DNA from: Dugong dugon
Lineage: Eukaryota > Chordata > Mammalia > Sirenia > Dugongidae
Length of the DNA: 64,000 bases
NCBI GenBank assembly: GCA_030035585.1
Contig: CM057477.1
Location: forward strand, 63,097,447-63,161,446
Reading direction: 5' to 3'
The notes under the pieces were generated by a model. It was not told the DNA's origin. It did not search any database and saw only the letters and a program-made list of their open reading frames with translations. A program made the translations under genes and the position numbers. Shown piece after piece: positions 11,002 to 21,600 of this stretch (position 1 is the stretch's first letter; each line of letters opens with the position of its first letter).

Positions 11002-13430
11002 GTGAGCTGGGCAGATCCATCTGGTGCCTTCAGCCTTGGGGGCAGGAGACTTCCTTTCACCAGGAAAACGCAAGAAGAACACACCACCTCTCAGGTCCCC
11101 TGTCTGCCCTTGGAGTTTTTCAAACTCTGAAAAACACAATCAAATAAAAGCATTCTGTTCCCATAATCAGAAAATGTTCTCCATTTGGTCTTTTTCCAGG
11201 ACCTTAAATTCAAACTGTTGTAATTCTTTATTACATCCTGCCCTTGCCTTCCACCTTTTTTGAAACGGAAAATTTACCTTTAAGGAAAAGCTGCATTTTA
11301 CTACATGAATAGTAAAAAGTGAATTCTGTGGGTGACTCTCAAGGGAAACAAATGTATTCTAAGGCAAAAAAGGCTTGAGACCAGGTTACATATGGACATG
11401 CACCTTGAAAGATACCTCTGCTATTGGGATTCTGGGTTTCATATACTGAAGTTAATTGAAAATGCATTACAAAAAAAGAAAATGAAAGACAAAAACACGA
11501 GGAGATTTTTGTATGATAACAAACCCATCAAGTGTGAAGTAGTCATCTAGCACTTACCATATGTTCAAAACCATTCTGAGTTTACAGAAGTACAGTACAG
11601 CTCGTCTCCAGCTTTGCACAGGTGTGTTCTGAAGTTTATTTGGAGATTGGTTTTTTTGTTTTTGTTGTTGTTTGTTCATTTCTAGCTCAGAACAAATTCC
11701 TTGTAGGCATACATCATTTCCTACGTTATGTATTAGATTTTGTTGGCTAGCCTAGGGCATAACCACCATTTATTGTGTATATGGAAAGTGTTACCCATGT
11801 TACAGTTTGTAACTCAGTCATCACGACTCATCACCTAACTCCCTGCCCCCCAGCCACTGAAAAAATGCCAGGACTGAGGTAGGAGGTGCAGGATCATCAC
11901 CACTTTCTTTGGGATATCTTTCATTACCCCGAACTCTGCTCCTTGGGTCCTCAGCCACTTGGTCAGTTCTCAAGGAAGCCCACATGGGACTTCTGGTTTG
12001 GGAATCAACCTCTCCTGAGGTAGGCTGCCTTGGAAGGACTCTGGACTCCACTCTTGGATCCGTTTTCTCTCCATTGGTCCTCAGAGGTGCAAGAGCTTCT
12101 CAGGCTGGTCATGTTCAGAACAGGAGACCATCACAGGACATCAGGAGAGAAAACAGTCTTGGCTGCTTCAGTGGTCAGGACTAGGCGGTTTTCCCGGGTA
12201 TCTTGAGGGAAAGATGGATAGGTTTAGTAGCTCTGTCTTCAGCTCCCCACATCTAAGCAGAGAACTCAGCACTCATCAGACAACAATGAGGCTCTGTACC
12301 CAATGGGAGGAGGAGAGGAGTGGTCTGGATACCAAATGGCCTCATGTGCACCCAGCTTCACCAACAATCATCAAAGCACACAGCTGACCATTTCAGGAGC
12401 AGTTCCAAGGATGGAGCTTCAAGTCATGCCTGTCTTCAGTGAGCAGTCACCATTTACCCCACTTTCTCAGGCCAGGCTGAAGGATGTGCTGAATGACTCC
12501 TGGACAAGCCTTGCTTGGATCCTATGTTCTCTAACTGCCCTACCACGAGGGGGACCAGGGCAACCCATTGCAGAGACTGTCTTTGGCTGGTTTCCAAAGT
12601 AGAGTCTGGGTGAGCCCTGATTTCAGAGTTGGGGTGAAGGATAGGCACTGGATACATGGAAAGTTGAGAATCCCACTTGGTTTCACAAAGTGTTGGCACC
12701 AGCCCAACGGACTCGTGATCTCTAGGCCCAGACACTCATCATTCAAGATCCTTATATAGACTCAGGATACTTGTGTTTAAGTGTAGGGGTATACAAATGA
12801 AGTTGCTTTAACCACTCCCAAAGAATGATAGAAAGGCGAGCAAGAATTGCCTAAGTGGGAACCAAGGAAAACTAACTGAGAAAGAAAGGCTAGTCCTGTT
12901 CAGGTATAGAAGAATAATGGTAAAGAGTCCAAATTCCATGTAATATTCAGGAGTAATTTGGAGCATGGCAAGCTCAAATCCAGTCCAGGCAGGCACCAAA
13001 GTCCCAGGGAGTCAACAGGGGCAGGTCTGAGCAACATTTAGGCTTCTGCAGATGGTAATAAATCTGGATCTTGAATAGGGCAGGTAGGAACTGAGATATC
13101 AGGAATGATTCTAGGAAGAGTTATTAGGAGCTTATCCCAACCCTTAGGGTTAAAAGCTGGTATCACTCTGACAGGAGGGCAGACTCACCTGTTGGCTGAA
13201 GTCTAGGTAGGCTGCAGTGCTGACCGAGAACCTGGACTGTGAAGGTCCAGGCTCAAGGGTCTGTCAGGCAAGCTAAACTCACACAGGAGGATGGGATAGA
13301 AGGCCACCACTCAACACTGTTAGTGGCATTTAGGACTCTTTTTATCCAATGATGCAAACATGAGTCATAGCCTGGCCATGGACTCTTTATACAGAACATC
13401 TCCTTCATTATAAGAAGTAAGTGTTACTAG
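11002..13430. other. Long mostly unique stretch
   Basis: No AfroSINE, RTE or L1 was seen in these 2.4 kb, which is unusual for this window. Overlapping frames at 11909-12184, 12303-12602 and 12735-12454 (minus) are open but show no domain, signal peptide or convincing splice sites. GTGGTTTTTTTGTTTTTG at 11650 is T-rich low complexity. If the exon at 10922 is real, this is probably its downstream intron. Confidence 0.5.
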
Positions 13431-13889
13431 TCAGGGCTCTTTTCAATGTAAATGACAGAAACTCAACTCCAAATCTGAAGTGAAAACAGAAATAAACTAC
13501 ATCACTGAAATATGCAGGAGGATATCTGACTTCAGAGATGGATGGATCCAAAGACTCAAAAGACGTAATCCAGGATAAATCCTTCTCTATCTCTTGCTTT
13601 CCCCTGTGTTGGTTTCAATAAGGTAGATTCAGCCCGCATGGTGATGAGATGACCAATAGCACCTCCAGGCTTACTTCCTAGAAACTCCAGTGGAACTAAT
13701 TCAAAAAATTACTCATCAAACCCAGTTTTATTTGCCTGACTTGATCTTATCATCATTCATGAACCAAACACTGTGTCCAGAGGAATGTGGTACTCTGACT
13801 GGCCAGGCTTAGATCTCACTGGGCAGCCTCCCTTAATCATCTGGATTGAGAAGTAGGAAAGAGATTGTTCTCCTTGAAAAACTGGTGTG
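13431..13889. repeat. Possible old dispersed repeat, not classified
   Basis: Text such as AGGGCTCTTTTCAATGTAAA, CAGAAACTCAACTCCAAAT and GGATGGATCCAAAGACTCA resembles an old mammalian interspersed repeat, but I cannot name it. It runs up to the RTE piece that starts at about 13890. Confidence 0.35.
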
Positions 13890-14645
13890 CTATTATCCGA
13901 AAGTGAAGAGGACTTGACACACTTACTGATGAAGATCAAAGACTACAGCCTTCAGTGTGGATTACAACTCAACCTAAAGAAAACAAAAATCCTCATAAGT
14001 GGACCAATAAGCAACATCATGATAAACAGAGAAAAGACTAAATTTGTCAAGGGTTTACTTTTACTTGGATCTACAATTGACACCCATAGAAACAGCAGTC
14101 AAGAAATCAAACGATGTATTACATTGAGCAAATCTGCTGCAAAAACCTCTTTAAAGTGTGAAAAAGCAAAGATGTCGCCTTGAGGGCTAAGGTGAGCCTC
14201 ACTCAAGTCATGGTGTTTTCAACAGCTTCGTATGTGTTCAAAAGCTGGGCAATGAATAAGGAAGACCAGAGAAGAACTGATGCTTTTGAATTGTGTTGGC
14301 AAAGAATATTGAACATACCATGGACTGCCAGAAGAACAAACAAATCTGTCTTGGAAAAAGTACAGCCTGAATGCTCCTTAGAAGTGAGGATGATGAGACT
14401 TTGTCTCATGTACTTTAGACATGTTATCAGAAGGGACCAGTCCCTGGTGAAGGACTTCATGCTTGGTAAAACAGAGATCAGCAAAAAAGAAGAAGAGCCC
14501 CAATGAGACAGACTGACACAGTGGCTGCAACAATGGGTTCAACCAGCAATGATTGTGAGGATGGTGCAGGACCAGGCAGTGTTTCTTTCTGTTGTACGTA
14601 GGGTCACTATGAATCGGAACCAACTTTACACACCTAATAGCATCG
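13890..14645 (+). mobile_element. RTE/BovB-type LINE, 3' 0.75 kb
   Basis: Sense RTE with the reverse-transcriptase end ESEEDLTHLLMKIKDYSLQC and GLQLNLKKTKILISGPISN (frame from 13887), then QRRTDAFELCWQRIL and RLCLMYFRHVIRRD (frame from 14180), finishing at GAATCGGAACCAACTTTACAC. A frameshift near 14180 separates the two frames. The 3' end lacks a clean (AAC)n tail. Confidence 0.88.
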
Positions 14646-14649
14646 TCAG

Positions 14650-15105
14650 AAGCCACCACCTGTCTGTCATTTTTTCATACTGTGGGGGCTTACATATTGC
14701 TATGATGCTGGAAACTATGCCACCAGTTTTTCAAATAACAGCAGGTCACCATGGTGGACAGGTTTCAGTGAGGTTCCAAAGGAAGATAAACTATGAAGAA
14801 AGGCCTGGTGATCTACTTCCAAAAATTAGCCAATGAAAACCTTGTGGATCACAACAGAACATTGTCCGATTTTCTTGCTTTAGACATGTCATCTGGGAGA
14901 TCAGTCGAAGGAGGAAGACATCATGTTTGGTGACGCAGAAGGCCAGCAAGGGGGACGGAGATCCTCGGTGAGAAGGACTAGCACAATAGCCACAATGGAC
15001 TCGAAACTGCCAGTGATTGTGAGGATGATTCAGGACTGGGCAACATTCCATTCTATTGTACATAAAGTTGCCATGGGTTGGAGTTGACTTGATGGCAGCT
15101 ATTAT
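14650..15105 (+). mobile_element. Headless RTE derivative: 5' end joined to 3' end
   Basis: The first part (GTGGGGGCTTACATATTGCT, ATGCTGGAAACTATGCCACC, GACAGGTTTCAGTGAGGTTC) aligns to the body of the tRNA-Gly SINE and to what I recall of the 5' end of afrotherian RTE. From about 14870 it becomes the RTE 3' end (TTTAGACATGTCATC, GACATCATGTTTGGTGACGC, TGGGTTGGAGTTGACTTGA). No tRNA head precedes it. It is either an internally deleted RTE or a Bov-A-like non-autonomous element. Confidence 0.65.
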
Positions 15106-15114
15106 GATCATCAA

Positions 15115-15313
15115 GGAGCCCTGGTGGTGCAATGGTTAAGCACTCAGCTGCTAACCAAATGGTTGGTGGCTAGAACTCACCAATCAGCTCTGAGAGAAAG
15201 ACCTGGTGATCTGCTCCCATAAAGATCGCAGCCTAGAAAACACTATGGGGCAGTTCTACTCTGTCACATGAGGTCACTATGAGTTGAAATCAACTCGACA
15301 GCACCTAACAACT
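15115..15313 (+). mobile_element. AfroSINE
   Basis: tRNA-like head GGAGCCCTGGTGGTGCAATG…GCTGCTAACC, middle AAAGATCGCAGCCTAGAAAA, and RTE-derived tail GGTCACTATGAGTTG…AGCACCTAACAACT. It lies only about 10 bases beyond the headless RTE derivative. Confidence 0.93.
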
Positions 15314-15958
15314 GTTTGCACTATCCAGGAACTCTTCTAATCTTTATGTACTGATCCCATTCCAGGGATGGCAAAATGAAGGCTATGAAAGATTAAGCAA
15401 AAGGCCCTCTTAGTGACTGGTAGTCCCAGTCTACTGGCAGAGTTGAGGCATAAACTCATTGTTCATTTTACTCCCTCACCATCACATCTGGGGGAAATAT
15501 GTTTCTGAATGCTGCAGAAGGTTTTGGCTCTTTCTACATGAGATGACAGGGAGAGTTACCTAATGCGACAATGTCCTTGAAGAAACAGTTCAGAGGATAA
15601 CCTTGCTGGTCAAGATAACCACCAGATGCCTATACATATCATGTTGAGCCTGTTTCTAAAATCTAGTAAAAATGATGGGAATGTTTTCCGAGCTTTTAAT
15701 ACACATACTTTTTACTTCTGTGTACACAGAAGTCATATAGAAGAGTATTTATTTGGTGAAAACACCCTCAAAAAATTATTGAGAGAAAAAACCGAGCACT
15801 TGTAAAAATGTAGGTTTGAGGAAAATGAGAGTTTTAAAGAATCATTTAGTTAATTATTAATGGCAGTGTCTAAAAGGATTAGTAGTTGATGTTCTTATAC
15901 AGGCAAAAATAGGCCTTTATGAATATTTAAAACACACTGACCTCTATGGACTTTTAAG
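15314..15958. other. Unique sequence
   Basis: AT-rich unique DNA with no repeat or gene recognised. Confidence 0.5.
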
Positions 15959-15960
15959 GT

Positions 15961-16120
15961 GGGAGCTGTGGTGGCGCAGTGGTTAAGTGCTATAGCTGCT
16001 AACCAAAAGGTCGGCAGTTTGAATCCTCCAGCTGCTCATTGGAAACACTATGGGGCAGTTCTGCTCTGTCTTACAGGGTCGCTGAAGTGGAATCGACTCG
16101 ACAGCAATTTTTTTTTTTTT
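15961..16120 (+). mobile_element. AfroSINE, short form with T-run tail
   Basis: Head GTGGTGGCGCAGTGGTTAAG, tail AGTGGAATCGACTCGACAGC followed by 13 T. The middle segment (GAAAGATGTGGCAGTCTGC) found in longer copies is missing; several other copies share this short form (30332, 46383, 46631). Confidence 0.93.
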
Positions 16121-16650
16121 AATGTCATGAAACTCACACACCCGTACACAAAAGGCACAAATTGTTCCAGAACTGGAGAGATGTTTCAGAGATTCACAGT
16201 TAGCACATCAAGAAGAGAGCTTCTTGAAGGAGACAAGCATGTGCCACATTGGTGCCTCTGCCAAGGACAGAGATGGCATCATAGACACTTCTCTCTCCTG
16301 ACACACTCCTCGGTCCTACTAGGAAAGGGCAGAGAATACACCTGTTAAACAAGAAGGTGTTTACACTTCTACTGTCAACTCCAATAATGCGAGGATTTGA
16401 ACTAAGCTCCCTTGCTTTTATTACTGTCGTGAGTGAATCATGTTGTCTTTGAAGTTCTACAAATACATTGAAATTTTTACAATCTAGCATAACCCAACAG
16501 AGACCCAGACATAATGAATATTTTCACCTTCAGATTCTGTTAAAGCATAGAATATTATTTGTGTTAACACATTTTCTTTTTTACAGCACAATGGCAAGCT
16601 GAATGGTCAGTAATGAATATGATCGTTTTTCATCTTTGGATGTTTTCCCA
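16121..16650. other. Unique sequence
   Basis: No recognised repeat. The 96-codon minus-strand frame at 16490-16200 is without family features. Confidence 0.45.
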
Positions 16651-16849
16651 GTTGCCGTTGAGTGGACGCCAACTCATGGCAACCCCGTGTGTATTAGAAT
16701 AGAGCTGTGCTCCATAGGGTTTTCAATGGCTGATTTTTCATAAGTAGATTGCCAGGCCTTTCTTCTGAGGTCCTTCTGGGTGAACTCGAACCACCAACTT
16801 TTCAGTTAGCAGCCGAGCACATTAATCATTTGCACCACCCAGGGACCCT
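16651..16849 (-). mobile_element. AfroSINE, GAGTCCCTGGGTGGTGCAAA subtype
   Basis: Antisense copy: GTTGCCGTTGAGTGGACGCC…TCCATAGGGTTTTCAATGGC…TTTGCACCACCCAGGGACCC. The GGGTGGTGCAAA head and the AAAATCAGCCATTGAAAACC-type middle mark a second subtype, also seen at 27771, 32237, 34139, 51496, 55431, 56664 and 61488. Confidence 0.92.
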
Positions 16850-17061
16850 TGGACCTTTGCCCATTCAAACAAGAGGCTTCAAATGGTAGAATAGAGCTCC
16901 TCAATAGGGTTGCTGTAAAATATTCAAATTAGATTCTTCTTAAGACAGAATCTGTTCATTTGGACACCTTAAAACATCTTCTGGGACTTCTATACCCATA
17001 ATCCTTCTGTTCTGAATTCTCTACTTAATATGGACATTGGAAGTGGTTACACCTTTATAAA

Positions 17062-17260
17062 GGAGCCCTGGTGGTGCAGTGGTTGAACACTCGGCTGCTA
17101 ACCAAAAGGTCTGTGGCTCGAACCCCCCAGCTGCTCTGTGCAAGAAAGATGTGGCAGTCTGCTTCTCTAAAGATTTACAGCCTAGGAACTCTTATGGGGT
17201 AGTTCTACTCTGTCCTATAGGGTTGCTATGAGTCGGAATCGACTTTATGGCATGGGTTTA
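17062..17260 (+). mobile_element. AfroSINE, long form
   Basis: Head AGGAGCCCTGGTGGTGCAGT, middle AAGAAAGATGTGGCAGTCTG, tail GCTATGAGTCGGAATCGACT. Flanks ACCTTTATA and ACCTTTACG suggest a short target duplication. Confidence 0.93.
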
Positions 17261-17598
17261 TACCTTTACGATGATGTAAATGCCACACTCCTCACTTGCT
17301 ACAGTGCAAGGTTTTCAACATAGTGATGATCATCTCTGGGATTGTTTTTGGTAGAGAATATTTCCACATGATAATTGTCCCCTTTGGGTTATGATTTTTG
17401 TTAAGTTGAAAACTTATATATAATAAGTGTAGGCTCTTATCTGTATGATCTAATTTCGGGGGCTCTGGAAAATATCTGTGAAACCTCCATAAGCACCCCC
17501 CATCCAAGAAAAAAAAAAACTTGTTGTTTGCCATCTGATCCCTGAAATTCCAGCCTGGGCTTTAATCATGGTAAATAGTTTTCAACATACCAAATAAT

Positions 17599-17780
17599 AC
17601 CTACTGCTGTCGAGCCAATTCCAACTCATAGAGACACTATAGGACAGAGTAGAACAGTCCTACGGGGTTCCCAAGGCTGTAAATCTTTACAAAATCATAC
17701 TGTCACACCTGGTGAGTTCAGACCTCCAACCTTTTGGTTAGCAGCCAAGTGCTTTAACCACTGTGCCACCAGGGCTCCCA
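17599..17780 (-). mobile_element. AfroSINE
   Basis: Antisense: CTGCTGTCGAGCCAATTCCA…AGCCAAGTGCTTTAACCACT…CACCAGGGCTCCC. Bounded by the ACCAAAYAAT target repeats. Confidence 0.92.
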
Positions 17781-17791
17781 CGCCAAACAAT

Positions 17792-18122
17792 GTTGTTGTT
17801 GTTAGGTGCTGCCAGTCGGCTCTGACTCACAGCGAACCCATGCACAACGGAACGAAACATTGCCTGGTCCGGCACCATCCTCACAATTGTTCCTATGCTT
17901 GAGCCCAGTGTTGCAGCCACTGTGTCAATCCATCTCATTGAGTGTCTTCCTCTCTTCCACTGACCCTCTACTTTACCAAGTATGATGTCCTTCTCCAGGG
18001 ACTGGTCCCTCCTGATAACATGTCCAAAGTACGTGAGATGAAGTCTCGCCATCCTCGCTTCCAGCAAACGTTCTGGCTGTGCTTCTTCCAAGACAGTTTG
18101 TTCTCATGGCAGTCCATAGTAT
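17792..18122 (-). mobile_element. RTE/BovB-type LINE, 3' 0.33 kb
   Basis: Antisense 3' end: GTTGTTGTTGTTAGGTGCTG…CCAAAGTACGTGAGATGAAG…GACAGTTTGTTCTCATGGCA. The minus-strand frame at 18091 reads ARMARLHLTYFGHVIRRDQS. It is flanked by GCCAAACAAT and ACCAAACAAT. Confidence 0.9.
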
Positions 18123-18432
18123 ACCAAACAATAGTTTAGCTTAGTTAGTAAAGGATGTCTGCCTTGAGCCTTGTGCTCTTTTAAAGAGCTGTCTATATAG
18201 AAGCAAATTGACAATAGCAACTCCAAGAGTTAGATGAGAAGCTTGGGGACCAGTGAGTTTGTGCTGATGGGGGAGGAACAATTCAGAAAAGGAGGGTGAG
18301 AATGTTTGCACAACTTGAAGAATATCGTCAATGTCACTGAGTTGTACATGTAGAAATTGTTGAATTGATGTATGTTCTGTTGTGCATATTTTCAACAACA
18401 AAAAGTGAAATAAATTATTTAAAAAAATTATT
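18123..18432 (+). mobile_element. L1 3' end, AGTTTAGCTTA variant
   Basis: AGTTTAGCTTAGTTAGTAAA, GAACAATTCAGAAAAGGAGG, GTCAATGTCACTGAGTTGTA and an A-rich end. The copy at 28725-29033 is collinear and more complete. Part of it (CAATGTCACTGAACTGTA) also appears at 5325 within the first L1. Confidence 0.75.
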
Positions 18433-18904
18433 GCCAACTTTAATTGGTAAGGACAGCTGGGTTCTAAGACCCAAAACCAGGTTTAGCAGGAAGAAGACCT
18501 TTCAGGGGGGACCCTGAACCCTGTTATAAAGCAAATATCTAAGGAAGAAAAATACTCTAAACTGTTGACAGTCACTTGCACCTTCGTGAGAAAGAAGTTC
18601 TGAAAATAGATGGACCCTGGGAGGAGAGAGAATCAATAGAAGAGGCAGAAACTCTGTGAGGAAGAGTTGTGGGGGCGAAGTAGGGGAAGGCCAAAGACCT
18701 TAACAATTGTGTCTAGATAAAACAAAATGAAACAACATGCTTATCAGAATGGAATTGCTAAAAAGTATTCCAAGCTTGAATTTGAGATTATTAAGGGGCA
18801 ATGACTGTTTAATTCATCCTTGCTAGCCCCCTCACTTACCACAGTGCTTGGAATATGGTGACAGCTCAGTATGTGTTTTTAATGAATTTTTAAAATGTTT
18901 TTAT
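18433..18904. other. Mostly unique, L2-like end near 18790-18885
   Basis: Unique DNA. At 18800-18885 the text TTTAATTCATCCTTGC, CACAGTGCTTGGAATATGG and CTCAGTATGTGTTTTTAATG resembles a sense L2 end. Confidence 0.4.
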
Positions 18905-18929
18905 ATGAGTAAGAAAGACTTCTTTTTTC

Positions 18930-19187
18930 ACCCTTCAGCCAAAGATTAGACAGCCCCATAAAACAAAACAAGACTAATGAGGCACAACAGTCCAGGGACA
19001 AGAACTAGAAGGCAGGAGAGGACAGGAAAGTTGGTAATAGGGAACCCAAGGTCGAGAAGGGACAGTGTTGACATGTCACGGGGTTGTTAACCACTGTCAT
19101 AAAACAATATGTGTACTAACTGTTTAATGAGAAACTGTTTGTTCTGTATACCTTCATCTAAAGTACCTTAAAAAAAAAAAAAAAAAG
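18930..19187 (+). mobile_element. 5'-truncated L1 (3' UTR end)
   Basis: CACCCTTCAGCCAAAGATTA, GGCACAACAGTCCAGGGACA, GGAACCCAAGGTCGAGAAGG, GTTAACCACTGTCATAAAAC, ending in a run of 18 A at 19170. It is short because reverse transcription stopped early. Confidence 0.88.
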
Positions 19188-19366
19188 ACCTTTTTCCACA
19201 AGCAAGAGATAATTCCCCTTGCCAATAATTTTAGGCATGAACACCTTTGAATCAAAGCTGTGGAGAAGTGAGCCCTGGTTTCATGCTTTCCCCTTGATGA
19301 GAGCCCAGATTCTGGAGCAACTTGTCCTTGGCTGAACAATCTGAATCGATTCCAGATGCCTCAAAG

Positions 19367-19688
19367 GGTTGTTACTGTTAGCTGCCATGGAGTCAGTCCC
19401 CAACTCATGGGAACCCCAGGCACAGTCCTATGCCATCAATGATTGGTTGGGGATCTGACCGTTGTAATCCATAGGGTTTTCATTGGCTGAAGTAGATTGC
19501 CAGGCCTTTCTTCCTAGCTCATCTTAGTCTGTAAGTTCTGCTGAAACCCATTCAGCACAACAGCAACACTCTAGCCTCCACTGACACATGAGTGGTGGCT
19601 GCGCATGAGGTACATTGGCCTGGAATCAAACCTGGGTCACCCAGATAGAAGGGAAGAATTCTACCACTGAACCACCCATGCCTCAGAC
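19367..19688 (-). mobile_element. Composite SINE: tRNA-Gly head + RTE tail, second copy
   Basis: Antisense. The head lies at 19620-19685: its reverse strand reads GCATGGGTGGTTCAGTGGTA, GAATTCT, then AGGTTTGATTCCAGGCCAAT, again tRNA-Gly-like with a B box. The body (reverse of CTGCTGAAACCCATTCAGCA) and the tail at 19367 (TGTTACTGTTAGCTGCCATG) match the copy at 9219. Two independent loci with the same join show that it is a real SINE family and not a chance juxtaposition. Confidence 0.8.
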
Positions 19689-19689
19689 C

Positions 19690-20224
19690 CAAGGGGTAGT
19701 AGGTGAAAAGAGTAGCAACTGGATCCATTTTAAAATATTTTCTCACTGCATTTAACATCATTCAAAAGAAAGCTCACAACCATTGCTCTTACAGAATGTC
19801 TCCACCACACAGAAAGATACATATGCGTACACCAGTCTTTGGTTGTCTTCATTTAATAACATTTTACAAAAGGTAGCATCGAATGTGAGTGAAGTGCACA
19901 CAGCCTGACCAAGGTAAATAACGTCACTAATGATGGCACAAGAGAAAAGGACATTTTTGGTAAAGATATGACAAACATAATTTTACAACAACCAAAAATT
20001 ATGTATGTTGTTATACAAATATGTATATAGGCATATACACATATGTGTGTGAATATGTGGGTACATATGTGTACACAGAAGTATCTATAGGCATATGTAC
20101 AGACATATATGTGCATGCACGCATGTATACCCATATATATAATAAACCCCATAGGGGACACAGTTATGAATACTTCTTAGACATAAACACATCGCAGGAT
20201 TGGTTTTCTGGGTTCGAAGACTTA
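19690..20224. other. Unique sequence with alternating purine-pyrimidine tract
   Basis: Positions 20000-20150 are rich in TATATG, ACATATGTGTG and CATGCACGCATG, forming imperfect palindromes. The overlapping frames here have M/Y/I/C/H-rich low-complexity proteins and are not genes. Confidence 0.6.
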
Positions 20225-20960
20225 GGGTCATAGTGTCATGGGACAACTCAATCAGCATAATGTAGTTCATAAATTATACAGTCTACATCCCAATGTGATA
20301 AGTAGTGACTAGGGTCTTAAAAGCTTAAGAGCCGCCATCTAAGATACAACTATTGGTCTCTGCTTGTTCAGAACAAAAGAGAAAGGAAGGAAATCAAAGA
20401 CTCAGAGAAGAAAGTAGTCTACAGAGCTAATAACCTGTACAAACCATGGCCTCATTTACACTGAGACCAGAAGAACTAGATGGTGTCTGGCTACCACCAC
20501 TGACTGTTCTGATAAGTGCCGTAATAGATGGATTCTCATAGAATGAAAGAAAATGTAGAACAGAACCTCAAATTCTTGAAAAGTCCAGACTTACTGGACC
20601 AATTGAGACTAGAGGACTCCTTGAGATGCTCACCCTGAAGTACACTTTAACCTTAAGCTGGAATTATCCCTCGAGGCCACATTTTAGCTAAATAACAGAT
20701 TGGCTTATAAAATAAAGACTATCACCATGAGTAATGAGCTTCTTTAAAAAAATCATCTATAGGAGACCAAATGGTCAAAAATTACTCTAAAGCAAAGATG
20801 AGGAGGTAAGGGGGCTGGGATACTAGAGTACTGGAAATGGTACAACTGGGACAGAATGAATGTGAATGATGACACATTGTGAAAAGTATAACCAATATCA
20901 CTGAATAATTTGTGTAGAAATTGTTAAATGGGAACCTAATTTGCTGTGCAAACTTTCACC
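20225..20960 (+). mobile_element. L1 3' UTR, older copy interrupted by a younger L1
   Basis: TAGGGTCTTAAAAGCTTAAG, CTAGATGGTGTCTGGC, AGTCCAGACTTACTGGACC, then CAATATCACTGAATAATTTG and AAACTTTCACC. After the next insertion it resumes at 21601 with CTAAACACAATAAAATATT. Confidence 0.85.
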
Positions 20961-21589
20961 TCAATGAGTAGCGTCTGGGGTCTTAAGCCTGTGAGGGGCC
21001 ATCTAAGATATTCCACTGGTCTCACCACGTCGGTAGCAAGGGAGAATGAAGAAAACCAAAGACACAAGGGAAAGATTAGTCCGAAGGACTAATGGACCAT
21101 AACCACCACAGCCTCCACCAGACTGAGTCCAGCACAACTAGATGGTGCCTGGCTACCACCACTGACTGCTGTGGCAGGGATCACAACAGAGGGTCCCAGA
21201 CAGAGCTGGAGAAAAATGTAGAACAAAATTCTAACTTACAAAAAAAGACCAGACTTACTGGTCTGACAGAGACTGGAGAAACCCTGAGAGTATGGCCCCT
21301 GGACACTCTTTTTAGCTTAGTAATGAAGTCACTCCTGAGGTTCACCGTTCAGCCAGAGATTAGCCAGGGCCATAAAACGAAATGAGACTAAAGGGGCACA
21401 CCAGCCCAGGGGCAAGGACTAGAAGCCAGGAGGGGATAGGAAAGCTGGTAATAGGGAACTGAAGGTTGAGAAGGGACAGTGGTGGCATGTTGTGGGGTTG
21501 GCAACCAATGTCATAAAACAGTATGTGTACTGTTTAATGAGAAGCTAGTTTGTTCTGTAAACCTTCATCTAAAGTACAATTAAAAACAA
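20961..21589 (+). mobile_element. 5'-truncated L1 inserted into older L1
   Basis: Starts at TAGCGTCTGGGGTCTTAAGC and has the complete downstream UTR through TTCATCTAAAGTACAATTAA. It is flanked by the perfect 11-bp duplication AAACTTTCACC (20950-20960 and 21590-21600), which lies inside the older L1's 3' end. Confidence 0.88.
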
Positions 21590-21600
21590 AAACTTTCACC

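Larger units (their letters stand above)
17589..18132. repeat. Triple target repeat around SINE and RTE insertions
   Basis: ACCAAATAAT (17589-17598), GCCAAACAAT (17782-17791) and ACCAAACAAT (18123-18132) bracket an AfroSINE and an RTE piece. In the related L1 end at 28733 the single sequence ACCAAACAATAGTTTAGCTT is uninterrupted. Confidence 0.75.

Noticed and set aside
12303-12735. Overlapping 93-99 codon frames on both strands
   Set aside because: No domain, signal peptide or convincing splice sites; open length on both strands suggests chance in GC-richer DNA.
19853-20270. Overlapping frames rich in Y, C, H, I, M around 20100
   Set aside because: Products of a TATATG/ACACAC low-complexity tract.
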